Positions 40,430-48,506 of a DNA stretch of 64,000 nt are shown here, piece after piece; position 1 is the first letter of the stretch, and the number at the start of each line of letters is the position of its first letter. Location: positions 1 through 64,000 of the forward strand of contig DATELQ010000028.1 in NCBI GenBank assembly GCA_035276475.1, given 5' to 3'. A program made the position numbers and the translations under genes. Under the pieces are notes generated by a model, which was given only the letters and a program-made list of their open reading frames with translations, was not told the origin of the DNA and did no database searches. Origin of the DNA: DATDFB01 sp035276475. Its GTDB lineage: Bacteria > Acidobacteriota > Thermoanaerobaculia > Gp7-AA8.

Positions 40430-41575
40430 GTGGGCTTTTGGGACAATCTCAAAACCGAGGCGAAGAGTCAGTTCATCGAGATCATCCAGTGGCTCGATGA
40501 GTCGAACGACACGCTGGTCTACCGCTTCCCCGTCTACAACCAGGAAATCAAAATGGGCGCGCAGCTCACGGTTCGCGAGAACCAGGTGGCGCTGTTCATC
40601 AACGAAGGCAAGGCCGCCGATCTCTTCACGCCCGGCCGCTACGAGCTGAACACACAGAACATCCCCATCCTCACCGTGCTGCGCGGCTGGAAGTACGGCT
40701 TCGCCTCGCCGTTCAAAGCCGAGGTGTATTTCTTCAACACGCGGCTCTTCACGGATTTGAAGTGGGGCACGACGAATCCGGTGATGATGCGCGACAAGGA
40801 CTTCGGGATGATCCGCCTGCGCGCGTTCGGCACGTACGCGATGAAGATCGGCGACGCGAAGGAGTTCTTCAAGACGGTGGTCGGGACGCGCGGGCTGACG
40901 GAGACGAACGACATTCTCGGACAGCTCCGCTCGACGATCGTGTCGCGCCTGACGGACGCGATCGCCTCGGCGAATATCGCCGCGCTCGACATGGCCACGC
41001 GCTACGACGAGCTCGGACAGGCGGCGCTCGATACGATCGGCCCCGAGTTCGCGAAGTACGGCCTGGAGCTGTCGCGCTTTTTCGTGGAGAACATTTCGCT
41101 GCCGGAGGAGGTCGAGGCGGCGATCGATCAGCGGACGAAGCTCGGCGTGCTCGGCGACCGGATGCAGCAGTACACGCAATTGCAAGTTGCCGACTCGATT
41201 CCGGTCGCGGCGGCAAATCCCGGCGGCCTCGCCGGAGCAGGCGCCGGCCTAGGCGCCGGCTTCGCGATCGGCGGCGCGATGGGCAACGCCTTCGGCGGCG
41301 GCTTCCAGCAAAGCGGCGGCGCCCCTCCCCCACCCCCGCCCAGCGGCGGTGGCAGCGCGAGCACCGCACCACGCTGGTCGCTGGCGATCGACGGGAAGAC
41401 GTACGGCCCCTACACGGACGACGCGCTCCGCGCGATGGTGCAGAGCGGCCAGGTTCCGCCATCGACGCAGGCGTGGAGGCCAGGCGCGAGCGGGTGGGCG
41501 GCGGTGTCGGAGTTCCCGGAGTTGGGATTGAGCTCGCCGCCGCCACCGCCGCCGCCGCCGCCGGCGGCTAAGTGA
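40430..41575 (+). CDS. SPFH domain protein with C-terminal GYF_2 domain
   Basis: This protein has about 381 residues. A GTG at 40430 is chosen for AGGAGG seven bases upstream. Residues 1-250 form a virion-core/YdjI-like SPFH domain (QVALFINEGKAADLFTPGRY and FNTRLFTDLKWGTTNPVMMRD). A glycine-rich, proline-rich linker follows, then a GYF_2 domain (YGPYTDDALRAMVQSGQV and the conserved W-x-x-x), and a terminal run of nine prolines. SPFH proteins scaffold membrane microdomains; GYF_2 domains bind proline-rich peptides. The proline tail next to the GYF domain could be self-recognised. Confidence 0.85.
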   Translation: MGFWDNLKTEAKSQFIEIIQWLDESNDTLVYRFPVYNQEIKMGAQLTVRENQVALFINEGKAADLFTPGRYELNTQNIPILTVLRGWKYGFASPFKAEVYFFNTRLFTDLKWGTTNPVMMRDKDFGMIRLRAFGTYAMKIGDAKEFFKTVVGTRGLTETNDILGQLRSTIVSRLTDAIASANIAALDMATRYDELGQAALDTIGPEFAKYGLELSRFFVENISLPEEVEAAIDQRTKLGVLGDRMQQYTQLQVADSIPVAAANPGGLAGAGAGLGAGFAIGGAMGNAFGGGFQQSGGAPPPPPPSGGGSASTAPRWSLAIDGKTYGPYTDDALRAMVQSGQVPPSTQAWRPGASGWAAVSEFPELGLSSPPPPPPPPPAAK

Positions 41576-42029
41576 CGAGGCGGGGATCGAAGCGAAAAAG
41601 CTCGGGCGTTGACAGCTTGATGCGCCGGAAATCCTCGTGTGCCGGATTTAGCAGGTAATTTCGCTCGTGATCGACGATGACGCTCGGGACGGAAAGGACC
41701 GCCGAGCGTTCGGAGCGGATCCATTCATCGCCGAAGTCCCTAAGTTCAACCGGCGGGCGAGGGTCGCGCCAGTTCAGCGGAAGCTCTTCGATCTCGACGT
41801 GCGTGACGAGCGACTCGTCGAAGGTGCACGAAGCCAGGACGAAATTCGGCAGCAGTTTCGGACGGAAAGCATTCGCCAGGACTTCGAGAATAGCGAGTGA
41901 CACATGTTCGGAGGTGTGCACGACCCAATACCCCGGTGAGCTCCACCGTCCGCCGAACTCGCGTGCACCTTCGCCGCCGAAGGCATCGGCTGCGTAAATC
42001 GCCTCAGTCAGTCGCCATGCTGTCAGCAC
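41568..42029 (-). CDS. RES domain toxin
   Basis: This 153-residue protein from a GTG overlaps the antitoxin stop (TAGTG). RES features are AWRLTEAIYAADAFGGEGA, GRWSSPGYWVVHTSEHVSLAILEVL with arginine and glutamate of the RES triad, and a serine-rich C-terminal region. RES toxins (family of ParT/Res) destroy cellular NAD or modify proteins with ADP-ribose. The partner gene upstream is a MbcA/ParS/Xre-type antitoxin, so this is a type II toxin–antitoxin module. It overlaps the SPFH gene's 3' end by eight bases. Confidence 0.9.
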   Translation of the reverse strand: MLTAWRLTEAIYAADAFGGEGAREFGGRWSSPGYWVVHTSEHVSLAILEVLANAFRPKLLPNFVLASCTFDESLVTHVEIEELPLNWRDPRPPVELRDFGDEWIRSERSAVLSVPSVIVDHERNYLLNPAHEDFRRIKLSTPELFRFDPRLVT

Positions 42030-42469
42030 TACGAATACACACTGTGACGGACTCGGCCGATGAGGTGCTCGACCTCCCGCGCACCGACCTCCGTACGCGA
42101 AACTTCGATCGGCGTCGCGCCATCAAGTGCGGCCAACTTGTGGGAGAGCCATTCCACCGCCCCGGCGCGATCTCCGTGGAAGAGATCCAGCGCGGAACGA
42201 AAAATGCGGGCCGCGCGCAGGAGCCGATCGGATTCCTCGGGCGACAGACGTCCGTGTGCCTTTCGCCGTGCCAGCGTTCGCGGTGCTATCTGAATCCACT
42301 GCATCAGCAGATCGGGATCGAGGCCGGCATTCCGCTGCAGGTGTTCGAGCGCACCGTATGGAAGCCCGCGCTCGATGCGCGCGATCAATTCGGGCCAATC
42401 GCGGGTTTTCAAACCCAAAACCATCGCGTAGTCATAAGGGCCAGACGGACGCTCAACGGTGCGTGCCAT
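42029..42469 (-). CDS. Xre/MbcA/ParS-type antitoxin
   Basis: The protein has 146 residues from the ATG at 42469; the longer frame from a TTG (42508) would cover the promoter and is rejected. The C-terminal toxin-binding region (SPEESDRLLRAARIFRSALD and AVEWLSHKLAALDGATPIEV) matches the DUF2384 antitoxin family; the N-terminal LARIERGLPYGALEHLQR is a helix-turn-helix. It neutralises the RES toxin and probably represses its own promoter through the 16-bp palindrome just upstream. Confidence 0.88.
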   Translation of the reverse strand: MARTVERPSGPYDYAMVLGLKTRDWPELIARIERGLPYGALEHLQRNAGLDPDLLMQWIQIAPRTLARRKAHGRLSPEESDRLLRAARIFRSALDLFHGDRAGAVEWLSHKLAALDGATPIEVSRTEVGAREVEHLIGRVRHSVYS

Positions 42470-42478
42470 GACGACAAG

Positions 42479-42508
42479 ATGGTACTTGCCACGTGGCAAG
42501 AGCGTCAA
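42479..42508 (-). promoter_or_regulatory. toxin–antitoxin promoter with perfect palindromic operator
   Basis: A -35 TTGACG (42503-42508) and a weak -10 TACCAT (42479-42484) are spaced 18 bases apart. Between them lies CTTGCCAC followed by its exact complement GTGGCAAG (42485-42500). The -10 is about ten bases before the antitoxin ATG, so the message is nearly leaderless. This layout is the classical autorepressed toxin–antitoxin promoter. Confidence 0.75.
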
Positions 42509-42517
42509 CGGAAGTAA

Positions 42518-43051
42518 TCAGCGGCTGCGGAACGCTTCCGCGACCGTCATCCCATCCGAGGCGACGAGAGCGATCTCGTCGCCTGCCGCGACTTCGCCTT
42601 CGCGCGTGACGGCCAGGTAAAAGCCCGACCGGCCGCTTCGCAGGAAACGCCGCACGATGTCGAGGCGGCCGAAGCGGAGCTGGAGCTTGAAGCACGGGAG
42701 CCGCGGCTGCGTGACGATGAATTCGGCGGAGCCGATACGCAGCCGGTCGCCGATCCGCACTGTGTCCTCGAGCAGTCCCTCGGTCGTGAAGTTCTCGCCG
42801 AACGCACCTGGCGAAAGATCGGGCTCGCGGAGCTCCTCGCGCCAAAACGGATAGTGCTCGGCCGGATAGACGTAGACCGCCTTCACGACGCCGCCGTGGA
42901 CCGTGAGATCCGATTGGCGGTCACCGTCGAGATTCAGACGACGCGCGCACACCGGGCCGGCGACCGGCTCCTTGAAGATCGACGTCCGCACGATTCTCCC
43001 CTGCCACTCGACCTCGCGCGGCAATCCGACATTGATCGACGCGATTCTCAT
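42518..43051 (-). CDS. MOSC domain protein
   Basis: This 177-residue protein starts at the ATG overlapping the FAD oxidoreductase stop. It has the MOSC pattern DLTVHGGVVKAVYVYPAEHY, PGAFGENFTTEGL, VRIGDRLRIGSAEFIVTQPR and a cysteine in LPCFKLQLRFG. MOSC proteins bind molybdenum cofactor or move sulfur from cysteine desulfurases; YiiM-like members detoxify N-hydroxylated bases. It is the last gene of the polyamine-linked operon. Confidence 0.9.
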   Translation of the reverse strand: MRIASINVGLPREVEWQGRIVRTSIFKEPVAGPVCARRLNLDGDRQSDLTVHGGVVKAVYVYPAEHYPFWREELREPDLSPGAFGENFTTEGLLEDTVRIGDRLRIGSAEFIVTQPRLPCFKLQLRFGRLDIVRRFLRSGRSGFYLAVTREGEVAAGDEIALVASDGMTVAEAFRSR

Positions 43052-44628
43052 ACGAAGCTCACGACGTCGCCTCTCGTCGCTCGAAGGATCTCCTCGGCGG
43101 CGCGGACGCCGTGATCCAGCGCTTCCTCGAACAGCGCTACCCCGCTCAAATCCGCATTCGCGAAGTGGATGTTGCGCCACGCTTCGCTTGCGCTGCGCCG
43201 TGCTGCGGAGTTGATGAAGCCGGGGTGGGGGCGGATCATGGCGTGGCCCCACCGCATGACGTCGAGTCGCTGCGCGAGTGCACGGATCTCGGGGTGGGCG
43301 CGCTCCAAGTCGGACAGCACGATCTCGGCGCATTGGTCGCGCGTCAGCGAGAGCAAGCGCGAGCGCGCGGTGCGGGGGTCGTGGTCGCACATGGCGTAGT
43401 AGTACGTCAGCGTCGTCGGGCCGTAGTCGCGGCCGATCTGGTGCGTGGCGACGATGTAGCCGAGGGCCGGGCTCTCGTAGAGCACGTTGTCCCAGGAAAG
43501 CGGGAAGCCGACCGAGGCCGGGCGATCCTTCAGCGTCAGGTTCGCCACGAGCCACGAGCCGTACATGAATTCGTGGACGTCGCGCGGGTAGTCGCGGATG
43601 ACGCGCGCGGCGATGAACTGCGGCGCGGCGAAGACGACGTGCTTGGCGTGGATGCCGCGGGCGTGGCGGCCGTCCCGAGAGAGGGCGACGATGTCGGCGC
43701 CCGCATCCGTCGGCGCGACGCTGACGACGAGCCAGCCGGTGTCGACGCGCGCGCTCTTGCCGAGGTGCGCGATGAGGCGGCCGTTCCCCTCGGGCCAGGT
43801 GATGAGCGGCTCGCTCTCCTTCCCCGGCTCGGCGACGCGCGAGGCGAAGTAGAAGATGCCGGCCCAGGCACTCGTGTCGGCGAGGCGCGCGCCGTAGTCG
43901 TCGCGGCAGGCGTAGTCGACGTACCAGCGCAGCCGCGGCGACGTCCAGCGATGCGCGTCCATCCACTCCGCCATCGACAGCTTGTCGAGAGCCATGACGT
44001 CCGCGTCGTCCGAAGAGAGAGAGGAAGGAATCGTGAATGCGCGGCGGCCGCGCCCGTCGCGCCACGCCACCCACTTGGCGATCTCCGCTTCGAACTCGCG
44101 GTACTGGCGCAGGTCGTCGGCGCTCGCGCCGGCGGCGAGGTACAGGCCTTCGTACCAGCGCCCGCGATAGAAGACGCGCTCCTCGGGATCGCGGACAATG
44201 AACTGCTCCGCGGCGGTCGGCGGGTCGGTGCTCTCGAGGACCCCCATCTCCGAGAGCACGCGCGTCAGCGCGCGGTCTTCCCGCAGCGGCACGGGGACGT
44301 AGTGCGCACCCCATGGGAAGCCGCGGCCGGAGCGCGATGTGCCGCCGGCAACCTCTTCGAGCTCGAGCACGACGACGTCGTTGAAGTCCGCATGTTTGAA
44401 GCGCCACGCTGCGGCAAGACCGGCGACGCCGGCGCCGACGATGACGACGTCGTGATTGCTCCAATCGGTGGGAACGATGTTCTGAGGCGTGCGAAGTCGG
44501 TGGCCGAATTCGTGAGATGCGCCGACGATCTCGCCGGGCGGGAGCGGCGGGCGGCGGGAGGAGCGGGAGCAGGCGACGCCGAGGAACGCGAGGAGCAGCT
44601 CGCGCCGCGTCAGCTCCACTTCTTCCAT
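43048..44628 (-). CDS. FAD-dependent amine-oxidase-like protein, Tat lipoprotein
   Basis: This protein has 526 residues. The N-terminus ELTRRELLLAFLGVACSRSS combines a twin-arginine motif with a lipobox cysteine, so it is probably exported folded and lipid-anchored. The Rossmann FAD motif is VVIVGAGVAGLAAAWRF with LELEEVAGGTSRSG following; the overall layout is NAD(P)-binding/amino_oxidase type. Its place after a spermidine-synthase-like gene suggests a polyamine or amine substrate, which is inference. It overlaps both neighbours (19 and four bases). Confidence 0.88.
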   Translation of the reverse strand: MEEVELTRRELLLAFLGVACSRSSRRPPLPPGEIVGASHEFGHRLRTPQNIVPTDWSNHDVVIVGAGVAGLAAAWRFKHADFNDVVVLELEEVAGGTSRSGRGFPWGAHYVPVPLREDRALTRVLSEMGVLESTDPPTAAEQFIVRDPEERVFYRGRWYEGLYLAAGASADDLRQYREFEAEIAKWVAWRDGRGRRAFTIPSSLSSDDADVMALDKLSMAEWMDAHRWTSPRLRWYVDYACRDDYGARLADTSAWAGIFYFASRVAEPGKESEPLITWPEGNGRLIAHLGKSARVDTGWLVVSVAPTDAGADIVALSRDGRHARGIHAKHVVFAAPQFIAARVIRDYPRDVHEFMYGSWLVANLTLKDRPASVGFPLSWDNVLYESPALGYIVATHQIGRDYGPTTLTYYYAMCDHDPRTARSRLLSLTRDQCAEIVLSDLERAHPEIRALAQRLDVMRWGHAMIRPHPGFINSAARRSASEAWRNIHFANADLSGVALFEEALDHGVRAAEEILRATRGDVVSFV

Positions 44629-46112
44629 TCTTCCTCGTAGTAGCGGACGAGCGTCTGATTATCCAGGCGGTTGATCTCCACCGGCACCGGGCCGGTGTCG
44701 GGCGGCATTACGAACATCGACGCCAGCGACTGCGCGTCGAGCGACCGCAGCGGCATCGGCAGGTGTGATGGCGTCGGGAACGGCGACAGCCGCGCCAGCG
44801 CAAAGCCCCACACGCCGAACGACGGCACGGTCGTCTGGTACGGCCGCACGAACAGCCCCGCTGCTTCCATCGTCCGGATCACGCACCAGTACGAGCGGCG
44901 CGCGAAGAGCGGCGACGTGCACTGCACGGCGACGGCCGCCGTCCGTGCGAGATGCTGCCGCAGCAGCTTGTAGAAGCGCGTCGTGTAGAGCTTTCCGAGG
45001 GCGAAGTTGTTCGGGTCGGGGAAATCGATGATCGCGGCATCGAAGGACTCGCGGTTCTCGCCGAGCCAGATCATCGCGTCCTCGTTGATCACGCGCACGC
45101 GGCGGTCTTGGAACGAATGATGATTGAGATCCGCGAGCGCCGGGAAGGCACGCGACAGATTCGTCATCTTCGGGTCGAGATCGACGAGCGTCACCTGCTG
45201 CACGCTCGGGTAGCGCAGCACCTCGCGCAGCGCCAGGCCGTCGCCGCCGCCGCAGATCAGCACGTGGCGCGGCGCGCCGGCCAGCGACATCGCCGGATGC
45301 ACCAGCGCCTCGTGGTAGCGGTACTCATCGGCCGACGAGAACTGCAGATTGCCGTTGAGGAAGAGGTGGAAGCCCGACGCGCCGCGCGTGACGACGATGC
45401 GCTGGTAGGGCGAGCTGGTGGCATAGACGATCTCGTCGGCGAACAGCTGATCCTCGGCGAGCGACGTCAGCGTCCTGGCCTCCACGAATGCGATGACGAG
45501 GATGACCATCACGATCGCCGCGCGGACGCGCAGCGCGCTGAGGCGCCGCGAGATCAGCGGCGCGAGGAGGTACGTGCCGTACAGCCCCACGCAGCCGTTG
45601 AGAAAGCCGAAGAGGATCGACGTCCGCACCAGGCCGATTCGCGGCACGAGGAACAGCGGAAAGAGCACCGCTGCGAAGAGAGACCCGAGGTAGTCGAAGC
45701 TGAGGACGCGGGAGACGAGCTCCTTGAAGTCGAGGTGCTCCTTGAGAATGCGCATCAGGATCGGCAACTCGAGTCCCACGAGCACGCCGATCACGAAGAC
45801 GACAAGAAAGAGGAACAACTGAAACCACTGTAGCCGCGCGAAGCCGAAGAAGAGCAGCGGCGCGGAGAGGCCGCCGATCAACGCGACCGCGAGCTCGACC
45901 TCGACGAAGCGCGCGGCCAGGTCGCGGTCGAGATATCGCGACAGCCACGCGCCGACGCCGAGCGCGGAGAGGTACAACCCGATGATGAGCGAGAACTGCG
46001 TCACGGAGTCGCCGATGACGTAGCTCGCCACGGTGCCGGCCAAGAGCTCGTACACGAGCCCACACGCGGCGATGACGAGGACGTTGAGAAAAAGGAGCGG
46101 GGTGCGGTTCAT
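44610..46112 (-). CDS. membrane-fused spermidine-synthase-like protein
   Basis: This protein has 500 residues. Residues 1-210 hold about seven membrane helices (LVYELLAGTVASYVIGDSVT, VGLELPILMRILKEH). Residues 225-450 form a polyamine aminopropyltransferase/methyltransferase fold: YQRIVVTRG, HLFLNGNLQFSSADEYRYHE, ICGGGDGLALREVLRYP, VDLDPKMTNL and IIDFPDPNNF. Such fusions carry the catalytic domain on the cytoplasmic face. With an AdoMet decarboxylase four genes upstream, aminopropyl transfer is plausible. A fold-back repeat occupies the gap before it. Confidence 0.9.
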   Translation of the reverse strand: MNRTPLLFLNVLVIAACGLVYELLAGTVASYVIGDSVTQFSLIIGLYLSALGVGAWLSRYLDRDLAARFVEVELAVALIGGLSAPLLFFGFARLQWFQLFLFLVVFVIGVLVGLELPILMRILKEHLDFKELVSRVLSFDYLGSLFAAVLFPLFLVPRIGLVRTSILFGFLNGCVGLYGTYLLAPLISRRLSALRVRAAIVMVILVIAFVEARTLTSLAEDQLFADEIVYATSSPYQRIVVTRGASGFHLFLNGNLQFSSADEYRYHEALVHPAMSLAGAPRHVLICGGGDGLALREVLRYPSVQQVTLVDLDPKMTNLSRAFPALADLNHHSFQDRRVRVINEDAMIWLGENRESFDAAIIDFPDPNNFALGKLYTTRFYKLLRQHLARTAAVAVQCTSPLFARRSYWCVIRTMEAAGLFVRPYQTTVPSFGVWGFALARLSPFPTPSHLPMPLRSLDAQSLASMFVMPPDTGPVPVEINRLDNQTLVRYYEEEWKKWS

Positions 46113-46117
46113 TCGTA

Positions 46118-46197
46118 AGTCGGCTCTCAGCTCTCAGCGATCAGCTCTCAGGGGCGGTGGCCCGAGAGCTGATAGCCGAGAGCCGAGAGCTGGACAC
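46118..46197. repeat. fold-back heptanucleotide repeat before the spermidine-synthase-like gene
   Basis: The left arm carries imperfect copies of CTCTCAG (GGCTCTCAGCTCTCAGCGAT and a further copy). The right arm carries CGAGAGC/CTGATAG copies, pairing with mismatches around a GGGGCGGTGGCC centre. The array lies between the DUF350 stop and the ATG at 46112. It is the fourth element of this type in the window. Confidence 0.85.
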
Positions 46198-46199
46198 CA

Positions 46200-46421
46200 T
46201 CAGCCATGGATCGTTGAAGCAATGATGATCGCCAGTCCGAGCAGGACCGCGCCGACCAGGATCGCCAGGGCCGTGTTCTGGTCATCCTCGATCTCCTTGC
46301 GCATCGAGAAGGGCACGAGCTTGGTGATGAGCCAGAAGGCCACGCCGAAGACGATGATGCCGAACACCGTATACGCGAGGGTGACCAGGAACGTGTGCAG
46401 TGCCGCTTGAGTGATCATCAT
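46200..46421 (-). CDS. DUF350 family membrane protein
   Basis: This is a 73-residue protein with two membrane helices (FLVTLAYTVFGIIVFGVAFW and ALAILVGAVLLGLAIIIAST) separated by a charged loop SMRKEIEDDQNTA. DUF350 (YjfL-like) proteins are small membrane components that recur with polyamine-type and stress-response genes. It overlaps the upstream small gene by four bases and belongs to the DUF4178/polyamine operon. Confidence 0.88.
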   Translation of the reverse strand: MMITQAALHTFLVTLAYTVFGIIVFGVAFWLITKLVPFSMRKEIEDDQNTALAILVGAVLLGLAIIIASTIHG

Positions 46422-46594
46422 TTCCCTCCGTGAAATCCGCCGAACCAGAATGAGCGGTAGCCGCCGTGCGCGGCGGACCGCAGTCCGTGCGGCACGTATT
46501 GCCGATGCGACCGGCCGAGCTCATAGCCCTTCCAGTCGACGAAGCCATAGCCGAGCACAATGAGCGTCCCGAGAATCCCGTAGAACCTTCGCAT
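46418..46594 (-). CDS. small membrane protein, unknown
   Basis: This 58-residue protein starts at the ATG preceded by GAGGAG. It has one membrane helix (FYGILGTLIVLGYGFVDW) followed by a His/Arg/Gly-rich tail (GGYRSFWFGGFHGGK). It starts two bases after the DUF4178 stop and overlaps the DUF350 ATG. It is not a recognised family but is part of the operon. Confidence 0.7.
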   Translation of the reverse strand: MRRFYGILGTLIVLGYGFVDWKGYELGRSHRQYVPHGLRSAAHGGYRSFWFGGFHGGK

Positions 46595-46595
46595 G

Positions 46596-48506
46596 TCACT
46601 CCTCGTCGTCGTCGTCGCGCTCGGTGCCCATCGACGTGTAGCTCGCATCGGCCCAGCGCGCGCTCTCGAATCTCGCCTTGCGGAAACCGAGGAAAATCGC
46701 CGGCAGCGTGACCAGCAGCAGCGCCAGGAAGAAGTGCGTCCAGCGGAACACCCCCTCCTTCACCGTGATCATCACCGGCGGCGGCGTCGACTTCTCGTCC
46801 CACTGCGCCTCCAGGCGCATCGAGTACGTCCCCTTCGGCAGCGCCGCGACGTACGTCTTCTTTGCCCGGCTTCCCTCGCTCCAGTGCCCGTCGTCGTAGC
46901 CTTCGTAGTACTCGATCGGCAGCTCGAAGCCGTCGATGAGCCCCGTCGCTTCGTTGCCGATGTCGCCCGCGACATAGACCCACGAGTTCGTGACCTGCGA
47001 GTAGCCCTCGACCTCGAGGTTCTTCCCCGAAAGCTCGAACGTAGGCGTGAAGACGACGCGGGTGTTCTTCGCGCTCGGATCGGTCGGCGGCGGGAGCGTC
47101 GAGAAGTCATAGAGCTGCGAGAAGACTTCGTGCCGCGGCCGCGTCACGGCGAGAAGAATGCCGATGACGAAGACGGCGGCGATGAGCTTGGCCCAGAGGT
47201 CGGAGACTTTCCCGCCGGTGTACGGCTGGATCATCCCGATCTTCGACGGCCGCGGCAGCCCGGTGACGCCGAAGGCCTGCTCGACCTCGGCCACCGGCAT
47301 GTAGCGCGCGTGCGACCAGTTGACCTCTTTGGCCTTCTTCGTGCCGCTGACTTCCTTCGCCATCCCCTCAGGCGGCGCGATGTAGTCGACGGCGCGCACG
47401 GTCTCGCCGACCTGCACTTTCCAGTAGAACTCACCCGCGACAAACTCCACCGTCGCCGGCGCGTCCTGATAGATCTTGTAGGTGTTGCCTTGATAGATGA
47501 CGGTCTTGCCGTTGTCCGTGACGTCGCCCGTCGCCGCGGGCTCGACGAAGCTCCAGTGGTCGTCGCTGTCGACGAGCCAGCGGAAGCCGGTGCCGGCGTT
47601 GTAGAGGAGGTACTCCGTCCAGTAGTACTTGATGTCGAAGGTGACGCTGCGCTGCATGAAGCCGGCGACGACGTACTCGACGTCGCCGATCTTGCCTTTG
47701 CCGCCGAGGGGGACGAGCGGCTTCGGCCCGCGCGCCTTGAGCGCCTCGAGGTACTTGAGGTTCCCCTCGGACGTGACATCGTGGACGCCGCCGCAGTTCG
47801 GGCAGACGATGCGCTCCGCCTGATCGGGAGCGACGAGGTTCAGCGGCCCGCCGCAGTTCGAGCAGTTGAGGCGCTCGACGCTGACTTTTCGCTCGCGCCG
47901 CGGCTCGAGGTTGATGCTGATGCCGAGCTCTTTGAGCGTCGTCTCCTGCCCCTGGAAGAGGAGCGGCACGTCTTCGCTGTAATCAATGGTGGCGAATTTG
48001 CGGCTCGGCCCGGAGAGGTCGGCGTAGTCGTAGGTGTCGCCGGGCATGACGCGCCACGGGATCTCGCCTTCGCCGGAGATGAGCGCGGCGGTGCCGATCT
48101 CCTGCACGACGAGGTCGCCGAGGCGGCCGCCGACTTCGACCTGCTCGAAGGTGGGCAATCCTTTCGCCTCGACTTTGAAGGTGATGTAGTACTTGCCCGC
48201 GGCTTCGGCCAGCCATCCCCATCGGCCGTCGTCGAACGCGCCGTACCACTCCTCCCACATGCCGCCGGCCTGATGGCGCATCTGGGTGCGGCCGACGAGG
48301 CGGAAGCCGACGCCGCGGTAGTTGCCCGGAAGGTCGCGACGCAGCGGAGAGCCGGTATCGATGAGCGCGGCGACTTTGCCGAGGTCCTCGAGGCCGCGGT
48401 CGGTGCGCGCGACGACGCTGTGGCAGTAGTCGCAGATGACGACGGCGGACGAGCCGATGGCGAAGGTGATGGGGCCGCCGCACGACGGGCAGTTCGCTAC
48501 AGCCAT
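46596..48506 (-). CDS. DUF4178 protein with two zinc ribbons, membrane anchored
   Basis: This protein has 636 residues. It has an N-terminal zinc ribbon (CPSCGGPITFAIG, then CDYC), a first DUF4178 domain (about 60-200), a second zinc ribbon (CSNCGGPLN, then CPNCGG) near 215-240, a second DUF4178 domain (about 260-400), a membrane helix near 435-455, a beta-rich periplasmic-type domain, and a second helix near 600. The end is acidic (ERDDDDEE). DUF4178 occurs with DUF350 and AdoMet decarboxylase genes in other bacteria; its chemistry is unknown. Confidence 0.9.
   Translation of the reverse strand: MAVANCPSCGGPITFAIGSSAVVICDYCHSVVARTDRGLEDLGKVAALIDTGSPLRRDLPGNYRGVGFRLVGRTQMRHQAGGMWEEWYGAFDDGRWGWLAEAAGKYYITFKVEAKGLPTFEQVEVGGRLGDLVVQEIGTAALISGEGEIPWRVMPGDTYDYADLSGPSRKFATIDYSEDVPLLFQGQETTLKELGISINLEPRRERKVSVERLNCSNCGGPLNLVAPDQAERIVCPNCGGVHDVTSEGNLKYLEALKARGPKPLVPLGGKGKIGDVEYVVAGFMQRSVTFDIKYYWTEYLLYNAGTGFRWLVDSDDHWSFVEPAATGDVTDNGKTVIYQGNTYKIYQDAPATVEFVAGEFYWKVQVGETVRAVDYIAPPEGMAKEVSGTKKAKEVNWSHARYMPVAEVEQAFGVTGLPRPSKIGMIQPYTGGKVSDLWAKLIAAVFVIGILLAVTRPRHEVFSQLYDFSTLPPPTDPSAKNTRVVFTPTFELSGKNLEVEGYSQVTNSWVYVAGDIGNEATGLIDGFELPIEYYEGYDDGHWSEGSRAKKTYVAALPKGTYSMRLEAQWDEKSTPPPVMITVKEGVFRWTHFFLALLLVTLPAIFLGFRKARFESARWADASYTSMGTERDDDDEE

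Noticed and set aside
42470..42508. Longer antitoxin from the TTG at 42508
   Set aside because: It would place the -35, operator and -10 inside the coding region.
43052..44464. Fusion of MOSC with a long upstream domain in the same frame
   Set aside because: The upstream part is an out-of-frame reading of the FAD oxidoreductase gene, whose motifs are clear.
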